Positions 7,736-17,207 of a stretch of DNA of 64,000 nt are shown one piece after another. Position 1 is the stretch's first letter; each line of letters opens with the position of its first letter. The notes beneath the pieces were generated by a model. It had not been told where the DNA came from, did not search any database, and saw nothing but the letters and a program-made list of their open reading frames with translations. Origin of the DNA: an uncultured Bacillaceae bacterium (GTDB lineage Bacteria > Bacillota > Bacilli > Bacillales > Amphibacillaceae); the NCBI GenBank assembly GCA_937925695.1, contig CALAMD010000130.1, positions 1 to 64,000 of the forward strand. Reading direction: 5' to 3'. A program made the position numbers and the translations under genes.

Positions 7736-9727
7736 TTAACTATCTTCATTATCTTGTTTTTGATCTTGTTCAATGGATTGTTTTTTCTCTAAATATTTTT
7801 GTTTGGCTTTTTCTTTTGCCTTCTCAAAAGTATCTGGTTCATCTTCTTTCTTCTGAATGTTTACTTTTACATCCTCTTCTTCTGCTGGACTTTCAGGTAA
7901 GACACCTTTTTCAAATAATGATTTTATTTGTGCGGCATCTAATGTTTCTACTTCCAACAAAGTTTGTGCGATAAGCTCAAGCTTATCTTTGTTTTCAGTA
8001 AGAATACGTTTAGCACGGTCATAACAATAATTAACGAAATTCTTCATTTCTTGGTCGATTTCATAAGCAATGGCATCACTATAATTTTGCTCATTATGAA
8101 GGTCACGACCTAAAAAGACGGTATCAGTTCCTCTTCCGTTAAACTGAATGGGACCAATCTTTTCACTCATCCCATATTCCGTAATCATCTTATGCACAAT
8201 TGCAGTTGCACGCTGAAAGTCATTAGAAGCACCAGTACTTACTTCATTCTCGCCAAAGATTAATTCTTCCGCTACTCTACCACCTAATAACCCGGTCACT
8301 TTATCAAGCAGTTCTTTTTTCGTAATCATGTAACGATCTTCTTTTGGTAGCATCACTGCATACCCACCTGCTTGTCCTCGAGGGACAATCGTTACTTTAT
8401 GGACTGTATCAGCATCATCTAAAACCATACCGATAACCGTATGGCCACTTTCGTGATAGGCAACGATTTTTCTTTCTTTTTCAGAAATAACGCGACTCTT
8501 CTTCGCTGGTCCAGCAATGACACGATCAATCGCTTCGTCAATTTCAGTCATCGTAATGACCTTTTGATCATGTCTAGCAGCTACAAGCGCAGCTTCATTT
8601 AATAAGTTTTCCAAATCAGCACCAGAAAATCCTGGTGTTCTCATCGCAATTGTCTTGAGATCAACTGACTTATCTAATGGTTTATTTCTTGCATGGACTT
8701 TTAATATCTCTTGACGGCCTTTTACATCTGGTCGATTGACGGTAATTTGTCGGTCAAATCTTCCTGGACGTAATAATGCAGGGTCAAGTATATCTGGACG
8801 GTTTGTTGCTGCAATCATGATGATACCTTCATTGGCATCAAATCCATCCATTTCAACAAGCAACTGGTTTAAAGTTTGTTCACGCTCATCATGTCCGCCA
8901 CCAAGTCCAGCACCACGCTGTCGTCCAACAGCATCGATTTCATCAATGAAGATAATACATGGTGAGTTTTTCTTGGCATTTTCAAATAAATCCCGAACAC
9001 GGGAAGCACCAACACCAACAAACATCTCAACAAAGTCAGAACCACTAATTGAGAAGAAAGGTGTTCCTGCTTCCCCAGCAACAGCTTTAGCTAATAAAGT
9101 TTTCCCTGTACCAGGTGGTCCTACTAATAACACACCTTTAGGAATCCGTGCACCAACAGCTGTAAATTTGCGAGGATCTTTTAAAAACTCAACAACTTCA
9201 ACTAGTTCTTGCTTCTCTTCATCAGCGCCGGCTACATCGGAAAAGCGTACTTTCTTTTTGTCTTCAGTATATAACTTCGCTTTGCTTTTCCCAAAGTTCA
9301 TGACACGGCCGCCACCACCGCCACCACCTTGGGCTCGTGTTAAAATTAAGAAGAATATGAGACCAATGATGACGAAGGGGAGCATCATGAAGATGAAGTT
9401 CATAAAAGCACTAGGCTGTTCTTCCTCTGCTATAAATAGTTCGCTTTTAGTTGCTTGTTCAGTAATCTTTTCGATTATATTAGGATTATCTGGAACTTGT
9501 GCGACAAATTGGGCATCATCCTCTATCAAAGTTCCAGTAAATCTAATTATTTTGTTTACTGGCCGATAGGTCATTTCTTTTATCTCGCCATTTTCCAACG
9601 CTTGGGTAAACTCATGATAATTCAACTCTGTTACATTATCAGCTGGTCCCCTAAAAAACTGCAGGGCAGCGAGTAGTACTAAAAAGATGACCCCGTAAAA
9701 GATTAAATTCCGAAACACTCGGTTCAT
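7736..9727 (-). CDS. ftsH: ATP-dependent zinc metalloprotease FtsH
   Basis: Membrane AAA+ protease that degrades unstable membrane and regulatory proteins. There are two TM segments (about residues 6-26 and 110-132) flanking an extracytoplasmic domain. A glycine-rich linker, Walker A GPPGTGKT, Walker B CIIFIDEID, the second region of homology RPGRFDR, and the zinc site HESGH follow in order. The C-terminal tail is acidic and lysine-rich. The ATG at 9727 is chosen because GGAGGAGG sits at correct distance; a TTG two codons earlier abuts the SD. Confidence 0.98.
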   Translation of the reverse strand: MNRVFRNLIFYGVIFLVLLAALQFFRGPADNVTELNYHEFTQALENGEIKEMTYRPVNKIIRFTGTLIEDDAQFVAQVPDNPNIIEKITEQATKSELFIAEEEQPSAFMNFIFMMLPFVIIGLIFFLILTRAQGGGGGGGRVMNFGKSKAKLYTEDKKKVRFSDVAGADEEKQELVEVVEFLKDPRKFTAVGARIPKGVLLVGPPGTGKTLLAKAVAGEAGTPFFSISGSDFVEMFVGVGASRVRDLFENAKKNSPCIIFIDEIDAVGRQRGAGLGGGHDEREQTLNQLLVEMDGFDANEGIIMIAATNRPDILDPALLRPGRFDRQITVNRPDVKGRQEILKVHARNKPLDKSVDLKTIAMRTPGFSGADLENLLNEAALVAARHDQKVITMTEIDEAIDRVIAGPAKKSRVISEKERKIVAYHESGHTVIGMVLDDADTVHKVTIVPRGQAGGYAVMLPKEDRYMITKKELLDKVTGLLGGRVAEELIFGENEVSTGASNDFQRATAIVHKMITEYGMSEKIGPIQFNGRGTDTVFLGRDLHNEQNYSDAIAYEIDQEMKNFVNYCYDRAKRILTENKDKLELIAQTLLEVETLDAAQIKSLFEKGVLPESPAEEEDVKVNIQKKEDEPDTFEKAKEKAKQKYLEKKQSIEQDQKQDNEDS

Positions 9728-9872
9728 TGACAACCTCCTCCCATGCGGGAAAAAACTATATTACATAATACCATAGTGAAAAGGAGTTATACAAATAATC
9801 TTGCTTATAAAAAGCATTTTATTTCTCGGCTAAATTTGCACGTTAACAATAAATATGTATGTTTGAAAACGA

Positions 9873-10430
9873 CTATGAATGATTCTCTTTCGTTCCCTTA
9901 TACACTTCAGGTTTGAGTACACCTATATATGGTAAATTTCGGTACTTTTGATCATAATCTAAACCGTAACCTACGACAAATTCATTTGGCACTTCAAAAC
10001 CGATTAAGTCCGCTTGAATATCAGCTGTTCTTCCTGATGGTTTATCAAGTAAAGTTACAATTTTAACTGATTTAGCCCGACGGTACTTAAATAGATCTAC
10101 TAAATAGCTTAATGTTAGCCCACTATCGATAATGTCCTCGATGATAAGTAAGTCTCGACCTTCTACTTTTGTATCAAGATCCTTTACAATTTTGACCTCT
10201 CCTGAAGAGCGTGTACCGCTACCGTAACTTGATACGTCCATAAAATCCATCTCTAAATAGGTCTCAGTGTACCGTAATACATCTGACATAAAAGGCATTG
10301 CCCCTTTTAGTACACCTACAGCTAGGGGGAATTTTCCTTTATATTCTTCCGTCAATTGTCTTCCTAATTCAGCACACTTACGATCAATTTCTTCTTTAGT
10401 AAATAATATTCTTTCAATATCATTATGCAT
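9873..10430 (-). CDS. hpt: Hypoxanthine-guanine phosphoribosyltransferase
   Basis: Purine salvage: converts hypoxanthine or guanine plus PRPP to IMP or GMP. The PRPP loop LLIIEDIIDSGLTLSYL is near residue 95-110, and the family segments FMDVSSYG and GFEVPNEFVVGYGLDY are present. At 185 residues it is the usual size. It starts 10 bp after tilS, with ftsH downstream, the conserved Firmicute order tilS-hpt-ftsH. Confidence 0.97.
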   Translation of the reverse strand: MHNDIERILFTKEEIDRKCAELGRQLTEEYKGKFPLAVGVLKGAMPFMSDVLRYTETYLEMDFMDVSSYGSGTRSSGEVKIVKDLDTKVEGRDLLIIEDIIDSGLTLSYLVDLFKYRRAKSVKIVTLLDKPSGRTADIQADLIGFEVPNEFVVGYGLDYDQKYRNLPYIGVLKPEVYKGTKENHS

Positions 10431-10440
10431 AATGTTCCTC

Positions 10441-11838
10441 CTATACTATTCCGTCTTCGTAAATTATCTGTATGAATAAAGAAGCCTCTTCATCGATTGG
10501 CATCTGTTTTTTTCTTAATCCAACTAACCAAATGATTTCACCATCGTGATCGGTTACAATTGGCCAAGTGTCTCTTTGGTCCCGGGGTATTTTTTCATCA
10601 ATAAATATATCTTTTATTTTTTTTCTTCCTTTTAATCCTTTCCAACTCATTCGGTCTCCTGGTTTACGAGTTCTGACATATAGTGGTAAGGCCGTGTTAT
10701 TTGCTTGCAGGACAAAAGAATTTTTCCTTTGAAAATCGGGACTTTGTTGGTAAGTGGCGGTTAAGCGAGAACCATCAGGTAACATAACTACTCCGGGCAC
10801 ATGTAAGGTGTAATGAAATGAAGTATCTGTTGCATCAGCACCATTGAATTGAAAAGCTACTTTATCATAGCATCTATTTATCGTTAATTGATTGGGAAAA
10901 TCAACTTGCATATGGCCCTCATCATGTTCCAATATAGAAAAAAAGATATCTTCGTGGGTATAGGATAAATTTTTTGGTAACGTATCACCATATAGATAGT
11001 TTAATATTAGATGATAGACTCGTCTTTGTAAAGAAACTGAATGGGATTTAAATTCCCGGATCATAAACGTTGCTTGTGTATGATTTTCGTTAAAGGTGAC
11101 TAGGGACTCGAGCAATTGTTTTGCCTGCTTTTGTAAGTATTTTTCATCCTCTTGAAGACTTTCACTTAATCGTTGCACTGTCGTATGTATATTACTATTT
11201 TTTTCTTTTATTAAGGGAATGATTTGTTTACGAAAATAATTTCTCGTGTATGTTTCATCTTCATTGGAAGGATCAATCCGTGGTTGAATCCTATGGTCTT
11301 TACAGTATTTCATAATCTCTACTTTAGAAAGACAAAGAAACGGGCGCACGATAAACCCAGTGCTGAACTTTCGTTTTACCGGGATACCTGAAAGGGCGGT
11401 TGTACTCGTTGAACGTGCAAAGCTCATGAGCATCGTCTCTAATTGGTCATCCCCATGATGACCAAGGGCTAAATAGTCTGCTTCAAATTTTTCCATCTGT
11501 TGTTTGAAAAATTGATAGCGCACTTCTCTAGCCGCAACTTGAGTGCTGACCTGATGGGATAATTGATATCCACGGACATCGGCCGAAGAAGCTACAAATG
11601 GAATTTGCCAAGTTCGACAAACTTCTTCTACATAGGCTAAATCTGCTTTTGATTGTGAGCCTCGTAATTGATGATCGAGAGATATAGCAACAACATCCAG
11701 TTTCCATTCATCCATAATCGATACATAAAAATGTAGTAAAGCCATCGAGTCAGGACCACCTGATACCCCGACGAGGACGGTTGTTTCTTCCTTTAGTAAT
11801 TGATGCCTTTGCATAAATTCAGTAACTTTATTTCTCAT
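10441..11838 (-). CDS. tilS: tRNA(Ile)-lysidine synthase
   Basis: Ligates lysine to C34 of the CAU-anticodon tRNA-Ile so that it reads AUA. The PP-loop SGGPDS is at residues 26-31 (GVSGGPDSMALLH), followed by LGHHGDDQLETMLM. The C-terminal TilS domain contains KPGDRM and GLKGRKKIKDIFIDEKIP. The 465-residue length is normal. Its upstream gap (11839-11978) may hold a promoter, but I see no clear one. Confidence 0.96.
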   Translation of the reverse strand: MRNKVTEFMQRHQLLKEETTVLVGVSGGPDSMALLHFYVSIMDEWKLDVVAISLDHQLRGSQSKADLAYVEEVCRTWQIPFVASSADVRGYQLSHQVSTQVAAREVRYQFFKQQMEKFEADYLALGHHGDDQLETMLMSFARSTSTTALSGIPVKRKFSTGFIVRPFLCLSKVEIMKYCKDHRIQPRIDPSNEDETYTRNYFRKQIIPLIKEKNSNIHTTVQRLSESLQEDEKYLQKQAKQLLESLVTFNENHTQATFMIREFKSHSVSLQRRVYHLILNYLYGDTLPKNLSYTHEDIFFSILEHDEGHMQVDFPNQLTINRCYDKVAFQFNGADATDTSFHYTLHVPGVVMLPDGSRLTATYQQSPDFQRKNSFVLQANNTALPLYVRTRKPGDRMSWKGLKGRKKIKDIFIDEKIPRDQRDTWPIVTDHDGEIIWLVGLRKKQMPIDEEASLFIQIIYEDGIV

Positions 11839-11978
11839 GATCTTTCATGCCCCACTTAACTCAACTTCGCATCCATAAATCATCAAAGCTAATCTCTCCG
11901 TTTACCTTGCGAATCATATAACTATTATTATAACCTCTTTTCCTAATAATAGTGTAGTAATAAAAGCTAAAACAGTTA

Positions 11979-12896
11979 TTAAAATGAAAACCAAGCTATG
12001 ATAAAATACGTCAGAGAGATTAACGTAATGCCCACAACCTCGATAAACCGAGAACCTTGTTGCTTGTTTTTAGTTCGTTGTCGGTTCCTTTGTGAATGAT
12101 TGACAATTTTTAGTAGATCATTTTTCATTTGTGAACTCGTTGCATAAGCACCTACAATGGCCTTCTTAAAACAAGCACGGTAAGGTTTAAGCGATTTGAT
12201 TTGATCAATTTTTTGAAAGATTGTTTGTTTTGGTTGATTCGTTCTCTGGAAATGTTTTGGATAGTATATTGACAAAAAGACCATGACAAAGGCAAATAAA
12301 TCATAACTTGGTTCTGCTTTCCTCGTTCCCATACCCCAATATCCCCGATCATAAAACTCTGTATATTCTTTGATGGCCCGTCCGATCCTTGTTGTGCCCC
12401 CAACATCCACCCACCGAATGCGGGGTGGGGAATCTACCATGAGAAGATTTTCCGCTTTTAAATCGCCAAAGACCCATCCGCTTTCGTGCAATCCTGCTAA
12501 TCCATCTAACAATTGCAACATGATAACACCAATCCAGTGCTGACCATTTTTTTGAATAAAATGTCTGATGGTTGTGCCATGTAAATACTCCATCACATAA
12601 AAAGGAAAGGTACCATCAGCTGATACCCAATCATCTACCTCGATTAAATAAGGTCCAAGTCGATTACCTTGGACCTTATCTAGTTCTTTTAATACATTTA
12701 CTTCAATGGTAATCGATGTGCTGAGATCACTCATCTTTAAAGCAACGTATTTCCCCTCTGACTCACATAAATAGACAGTACCAATAGAACCTGAACCAAG
12801 CTGTTTAATGACAACATATTTATGTTGATGCCATTTACCAGTAATCGTCATTCCAGGTCGGATATTAATGCCATGCTTCTTGATCATGATTCTCAT
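11979..12896 (-). CDS. yabT: Hanks-type serine/threonine kinase with C-terminal membrane anchor (YabT family)
   Basis: Protein kinase; the B. subtilis orthologue acts in sporulation and DNA-damage signalling. The Gly-rich loop LGSGSIGTVYL is followed by VALKMSD. The usual HRD is FGDLKAENLL, and DFG is replaced by DVGG. GYWGMGTRKAEPSYDLFA is highly family-specific. A basic linker leads to one TM helix at the extreme C terminus. The start at 12896 overlaps yabS by 32 bp; an ATG three codons later is an alternative with no better SD. Confidence 0.92.
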   Translation of the reverse strand: MRIMIKKHGINIRPGMTITGKWHQHKYVVIKQLGSGSIGTVYLCESEGKYVALKMSDLSTSITIEVNVLKELDKVQGNRLGPYLIEVDDWVSADGTFPFYVMEYLHGTTIRHFIQKNGQHWIGVIMLQLLDGLAGLHESGWVFGDLKAENLLMVDSPPRIRWVDVGGTTRIGRAIKEYTEFYDRGYWGMGTRKAEPSYDLFAFVMVFLSIYYPKHFQRTNQPKQTIFQKIDQIKSLKPYRACFKKAIVGAYATSSQMKNDLLKIVNHSQRNRQRTKNKQQGSRFIEVVGITLISLTYFIIAWFSF

Positions 12897-13611
12897 CGTC
12901 CCTAAATGGCTTCTTCAAACTACTAAACAAGCTCTTCTTACCAAACTGATACATCGCCTCTTTCAGTGCAGGCCCTGTTGGTGTAATCCCTCCACTTGTC
13001 AGTTTTGGAAAAATCGTTGATACAGCATCTAATTTAGGTGACCAATCTAATACTTTTTGGACCGTTTTTCTTTTACCAGGAAAGCTAAAAATAGCGAAAC
13101 GATTTTGACCAATTCGCGCATTTAAGCTGATTGATAGATCAATTAAGGATTCTTTAACAGTATTTAACTTGTGATACATACTAGCACTGGTATCAATTAA
13201 GACAAGGACTTCTAAATCACATGTTTCGCCAATTTCTTCGACCACTTCCATAATTTCTCCCCGTTTTTCAGGTTCAATATCAGTCATTGTTTCATCTTTT
13301 CCTAATATCTCTTGCAATTCCTTATTCACAAAACCTTGAATCGTCTGTGTCATCGCTTGTCTCGTTACCATTTGCACCGTTTGTGATAGATTTTCCTGGT
13401 AAACGAGTTGACTAATACCACCGCCTGACTCGGCAATGTCTTCAACTTCCTGTAAAGCGTCCGCATTTTCATCATGATCATCTAATATACCGATCACATT
13501 TACAGTCATGCCTTGTTCAAAGGCTAAGGCTGCTACTGAAGCAGGATCTTCACCATGATTCGAACATCCGTCGGTTATTAATAATATTTGTTTTAGGGTC
13601 CCTTTTTTCAT
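12865..13611 (-). CDS. yabS: VWA-domain protein YabS
   Basis: Protein with a von Willebrand A fold containing an intact MIDAS motif (LIDTSASMYHK near residue 137). A second VWA-like half at the N terminus begins LITDGCSNHGEDP. The function is unknown; it is always next to the kinase gene yabT and overlaps it here, which suggests that the two act together. The SD is AGGAGGAA. It lies directly downstream of spoIIE (142 bp gap). Confidence 0.9.
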   Translation of the reverse strand: MKKGTLKQILLITDGCSNHGEDPASVAALAFEQGMTVNVIGILDDHDENADALQEVEDIAESGGGISQLVYQENLSQTVQMVTRQAMTQTIQGFVNKELQEILGKDETMTDIEPEKRGEIMEVVEEIGETCDLEVLVLIDTSASMYHKLNTVKESLIDLSISLNARIGQNRFAIFSFPGKRKTVQKVLDWSPKLDAVSTIFPKLTSGGITPTGPALKEAMYQFGKKSLFSSLKKPFRDDENHDQEAWH

Positions 13612-13753
13612 GCCTATTCCTCCTTACACTCATTCCCTATCATCTTCGCCAGGAGCGATTAGGAATATACATGAAGGATTGGTTATTTTGCTACTAGAAT
13701 AATAGGGCTAAATCAGGGTATATTTAGCTACATGTTGTTCTTTTTTCATTTTG

Positions 13754-16210
13754 TCATGCATGATTTGATTTTGTCTTATCATAGATTGGAATGGTTGCCC
13801 ATTGGGGTGTGTTTTTAGCTATTTTAGCTACTAAAACCGTCATATCATCGGCTATTTCCCCACTTCTAGCCCGAATCACTTCTTCCAATAAGAGATCAGC
13901 TATTTCTTGGGGATGATTCGTTTTCATCGATCTTATCTTTCTTTTTAACCATAATTCCTTATTTTCCACATGTTTAGGGCCATCAAAGATGCCATCGCTC
14001 ATCATGACCAAGATATCACCAGCTTTTAATTGCTCACTAACAATATCTATATCGAAATCAGGTAAAATTCCCATCGGTAAATTACTAGCCTCAATATTGA
14101 TGATTTTATCCCCTCTTTTGATAAAGCTAGGGGTAGAACCAATTTTTAAAAACCTAACAAAAGCATTGTGCAGATTTATGATTGCTAGATCAAGGGTAGC
14201 AAATATTTCATCTGTTGAACGTAAAGACAGAATCGAATTAATTGACTTGATTGCCACTTTTTCCGGAATACCAGTTTGTAATATTTGTTGAAGTAATCGT
14301 AAAGTTTCAGTACTTTCTTCGTGGGCACGTTTTCCATTTCCCATTCCATCGCTAATTGCCATCGCATATTTGCCCGTACCTAACTCTAACAATGTATAAC
14401 TATCACCTGAAATTAACCCTCCTCCACGAGCCGCATTGGCAATCCCCGTTTCCACTACAAATTCTTTAGCAGAACCAAATGTTAAATAACAATATCCATT
14501 GGGAAATGGCGAGATTCGTTCTTCTTTGACAATAACAAGTTCCTTGAGAATATCTGATAATACAGGAGCTATTAATTTCGGTCCTTCTCCGCGATACTCA
14601 TAAAATGAGATGGTCATTTCAATATCAATGTTTCCTTTATCTAATTGATAGATTTCTAATTTATCAATCTCTATCCCGAGATTTTCTAGGGCTTGGATAA
14701 TTTGTAGCTCTTGTTTTTCATGATTTTCTCTTTCTTTAAGAATTTCCTTAGCAAAGTCATTCATGATTTTGGATACACCTTGTAATTGATCGGCAACTAG
14801 CCGTTTGCTCTCCGTGACTTGCTTTTTCAATTGTTGATTCGCATTAAAAAAGGTCATTTCTTCTTGCATCGTATCAATTACTTTTTTCGACTTAACACAA
14901 TGATTAGCAAAATCTCTTAGCAACTGTTGATTAGGTTTATTATCTGTAGAGAGATCTTCTGTTAACTGGGTCATGTAATCGTAAGTTTTATCAAATTCTT
15001 TTTGCCAACAACGCTCTTTCATAAAACATCTTTGACACGTAGACTCAGTCACATTGCTTAAAAAATAATCCGTTTCCCGTCTAGTCACTTCATCTTCACC
15101 TTGCTCATCGTTCATTAAGAAACTTTTAGACAAGGCAGCAAAAACATTAGAAAATTTTTCTACCCTTTCAGCAGTTACATTTCTAATCTTTTGCAAGTAT
15201 TGCTCTTGTTCCTCTGTATGTTCTTCCGTTCCTGGAATAAATTTCGCGACATGGGCCAACCAACGATGTGGGGTAGATAAGAATAAAATTATCGCAAATG
15301 CTGACTCGCCCAAGGAAACGAATACATTATCAACATCACCGTAAATGGCAATCAATGCTGTCCCAACCAATAAGCCTGTACTAACGCCAATCTTCTTTCC
15401 TTCCTTTAGTAACCCGCCTAATAAACCGGAAAAAGCAAGTAAACTCATTTGATAAAGATTGGCAGCATTCGCTAATGATAGAATTAGTCCGGCAACAACG
15501 CCTACCGTTGAACCAATGGCAGCGCCACCAACAAAGGCTAGACTTAAGACGAAATAACGCGAAAGAATCTGTTCAACTGACGCACCAAATAATTGCCAAC
15601 CGATCGTTCCTGTTAAAATCGACGCTCCTAAAATAATCATACAAACCATTTCTTCACTTTTTAACGTAGGTTTATATCTTTTGAGTGATAAAAGGGGAAT
15701 ACTTTGCATAAAAATTAATACAAGAACAGCTGCCAATACCCCTTCAACTAGTAAAAGCATCCATTCATAGAGTAACAGCTGGGATTCTAAAGAATATATA
15801 AATAGACGGGGTATAACCGTTGAGATAAAGGCGATAAATGGCATAAGCACTTGTTGTTTTTTTACCCGCTTCATGAGACTGGCCATACAAATAAATACTA
15901 GTATCCCCAACACAACATAGACAGTATGAAGCATTGAGACGGTTAGTGCACCTGCCATTAAAGCGATCATCCCACGAAGTGCTCGATTCCGTTGGCTATA
16001 CCAAATGGTAGCTAAAAATGCGATAGAAAATGGTGCAACAGATGTTAAAATAATTGCTCGTCCCAATAAGAAACCGATTATAGTTAATAACCATCCTTTG
16101 TCTAGCAATAATGTTTTTACATGATGAAGCAGTTTGACGTGAAACTTGTGCAGTATGTTATTTTCCCAATTAATCGTTTTTTGTTCAAATCTAGGCATTG
16201 AATCCATCAT
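13754..16210 (-). CDS. spoIIE: Stage II sporulation protein E, PP2C phosphatase
   Basis: Dephosphorylates SpoIIAA-P to release sigma-F in the forespore, and also takes part in polar septation. Multiple TM helices occupy about residues 30-320. A central regulatory region and a C-terminal PP2C domain follow, with SDGMGNG, MMSDGIFDGPKHV and DDMTVLV metal-site motifs. I start it at ATG 16210 (818 aa) with GGGGGAGTGA before it; the GTG three codons upstream abuts the SD. The promoter has the unusual 21-bp spacing (see 16234-16266). Confidence 0.97.
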   Translation of the reverse strand: MMDSMPRFEQKTINWENNILHKFHVKLLHHVKTLLLDKGWLLTIIGFLLGRAIILTSVAPFSIAFLATIWYSQRNRALRGMIALMAGALTVSMLHTVYVVLGILVFICMASLMKRVKKQQVLMPFIAFISTVIPRLFIYSLESQLLLYEWMLLLVEGVLAAVLVLIFMQSIPLLSLKRYKPTLKSEEMVCMIILGASILTGTIGWQLFGASVEQILSRYFVLSLAFVGGAAIGSTVGVVAGLILSLANAANLYQMSLLAFSGLLGGLLKEGKKIGVSTGLLVGTALIAIYGDVDNVFVSLGESAFAIILFLSTPHRWLAHVAKFIPGTEEHTEEQEQYLQKIRNVTAERVEKFSNVFAALSKSFLMNDEQGEDEVTRRETDYFLSNVTESTCQRCFMKERCWQKEFDKTYDYMTQLTEDLSTDNKPNQQLLRDFANHCVKSKKVIDTMQEEMTFFNANQQLKKQVTESKRLVADQLQGVSKIMNDFAKEILKERENHEKQELQIIQALENLGIEIDKLEIYQLDKGNIDIEMTISFYEYRGEGPKLIAPVLSDILKELVIVKEERISPFPNGYCYLTFGSAKEFVVETGIANAARGGGLISGDSYTLLELGTGKYAMAISDGMGNGKRAHEESTETLRLLQQILQTGIPEKVAIKSINSILSLRSTDEIFATLDLAIINLHNAFVRFLKIGSTPSFIKRGDKIINIEASNLPMGILPDFDIDIVSEQLKAGDILVMMSDGIFDGPKHVENKELWLKRKIRSMKTNHPQEIADLLLEEVIRARSGEIADDMTVLVAKIAKNTPQWATIPIYDKTKSNHA

Positions 16211-16233
16211 TTTGATCACTCCCCCATAAAAGC

Positions 16234-16299
16234 ATACTAGCTTACTAGCTATTCTTTTTTTGTCAAAATGAGGGAGCGTTTTAAGAGAATCGTTCGACT
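16234..16299 (-). promoter_or_regulatory. Spo0A-type spoIIE promoter with 21-bp spacer
   Basis: On the minus strand TTGACA (16261-16266) and TAGTAT (16234-16239) are separated by exactly 21 bp rather than 17. This is the hallmark of Spo0A-activated sigma-A promoters such as spoIIG and spoIIE. AGTCGAA (16293-16299), one mismatch from the 0A box TGTCGAA, lies about 27 bp upstream of the -35 box. The -35 region itself reads TTTTGACAAAA, also close to a 0A box on the other strand. Confidence 0.75.
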
Positions 16300-16355
16300 A
16301 CTTCTGATGAGACAAGCACCTTTCTACATAAATAAACAGAAACTAAGAATGACCT

Positions 16356-16383
16356 AAAGCTGGATAAGCAGCTTTATTTTTTA
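16356..16383 (+). terminator. Orphan terminator-like hairpin
   Basis: AAAGCTG (16356-16362) pairs with CAGCTTT (16369-16375) and is followed on the plus strand by A plus six T. No plus-strand gene lies upstream of it (spoIIE is on the other strand), so what it terminates is unknown. It sits just before the tRNA-Met promoter. Confidence 0.5.
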
Positions 16384-16412
16384 TAATCTTAATTTCCCTG
16401 TACGGTTAATTG

Positions 16413-16441
16413 TTGACATAATGAATAATTTATTATATTAT
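16413..16441 (+). promoter_or_regulatory. Sigma-A promoter of tRNA-Met
   Basis: TTGACA (16413-16418), a 17-nt spacer, and TATTAT (16436-16441) lie 16 bp before the tRNA 5' end on the plus strand. This is a strong consensus promoter that makes the tRNA an independent unit. Confidence 0.85.
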
Positions 16442-16457
16442 ATTTTCTGTACGTCAA

Positions 16458-16531
16458 GGCGGTGTAGCTCAACTGGCGAGAGCGTACGGTTCATACCCGT
16501 AAGGTTGGGGGTTCAATTCCCTCCACCGCCA
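16458..16531 (+). tRNA. tRNA-Met (CAT), elongator
   Basis: Complete 74-nt cloverleaf. The acceptor is GGCGGTG/CACCGCC. The D arm is GCTC/GAGC. The anticodon arm is TACGG-TTCATAC-CCGTA with anticodon CAT. The T arm has loop TTCAATT, and the discriminator is A. CCA is not encoded. The G1-C72 pair argues for the elongator rather than the initiator. In B. subtilis a Met/Glu tRNA pair lies near here; only Met is present, and it is divergent from spoIIE. Confidence 0.95.
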
Positions 16532-16535
16532 TACG

Positions 16536-16574
16536 TAAAAAACCTCCTAAGAAAATTAGGAGGTTTTTTACGTT
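16536..16574 (+). terminator. Terminator of tRNA-Met
   Basis: AAAAAACCTCCTAA and its complement TTAGGAGGTTTTTT form a long stem, directly after the tRNA 3' end and ending in T6 on the plus strand. Confidence 0.88.
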
Positions 16575-16636
16575 TCCATCGATTTAAGTCTACGAGATTT
16601 AAAACGTGTCAAATTTTAGCTGACTTAATTCAAACC

Positions 16637-16676
16637 ATTAAAAAACCGGGTATTCAATTGAGTACCCGGTTTGATT
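16637..16676 (-). terminator. Terminator after yabR
   Basis: Stem AACCGGGTA/TACCCGGTT with loop; on the minus strand it is followed by TTTTTT. It ends the mazG-to-yabR transcript and is convergent with the tRNA-Met unit. Confidence 0.82.
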
Positions 16677-16749
16677 TATGATTAAATGATATTATTCATT
16701 TCAGTTGTCTTCTTGTTACAGAGCATCATATCTACTCATAGACAGCAAA

Positions 16750-17133
16750 TTATCCTCTTTTAGCACCTCGACCTCCACGCCTAGATTCTGTATGTCTCTT
16801 TAATGAAGCGAGACGATCTTCAGAATCCCTTAAAAAGCGATTCATTTTTGCTTCAAATGACTCCATTTTTTCGCGGTTGCTTTGTTGTCGTTCAGGTCGA
16901 TCTTTGGCTTGTTTGATTGACAAACCTATTTTACCATCTTTTTCTACATTGATTACTTTAACAGTGATTTCTTCACCAACAGACAGATAATCATTAATGT
17001 CTTTTACATAGCTATCTGCCACTTCACTGATATGAACAAGCCCTGTTGTGTTTTCTTTTAACTCCACAAACGCTCCAAAATTAGTAATTCCTGTTACCTT
17101 ACCTTTAACTTTGCTGCCTACTTCAATTGACAT
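16750..17133 (-). CDS. yabR: S1-domain RNA-binding protein YabR
   Basis: Small protein (127 aa) with one S1/OB RNA-binding domain in residues 1-73 (VGSKVKGKVTGITNFGAFVEL ... GLSIKQA). The tail is basic and arginine-rich, ending RRGGRGAKRG. It is related to polynucleotide phosphorylase S1 domains and general stress protein 13. It probably binds ribosomes or RNA; the exact role is unknown. AAGGAGGAG precedes the ATG. The gene lies between divIC and the tRNA, as in B. subtilis. Confidence 0.92.
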   Translation of the reverse strand: MSIEVGSKVKGKVTGITNFGAFVELKENTTGLVHISEVADSYVKDINDYLSVGEEITVKVINVEKDGKIGLSIKQAKDRPERQQSNREKMESFEAKMNRFLRDSEDRLASLKRHTESRRGGRGAKRG

Positions 17134-17207
17134 TAAATAAATGCTCCTCCTTAATATTTTAAAAAATTACACATATTGTATAGTATAGCTGAGTAGGCGA
17201 ATATGTG

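Noticed and set aside
8736..9569. 277-codon plus-strand frame opposite ftsH
   Set aside because: Long only because of codon bias of the highly conserved ftsH strand; composition (Pro/Ser rich) and lack of SD mark it as a shadow.
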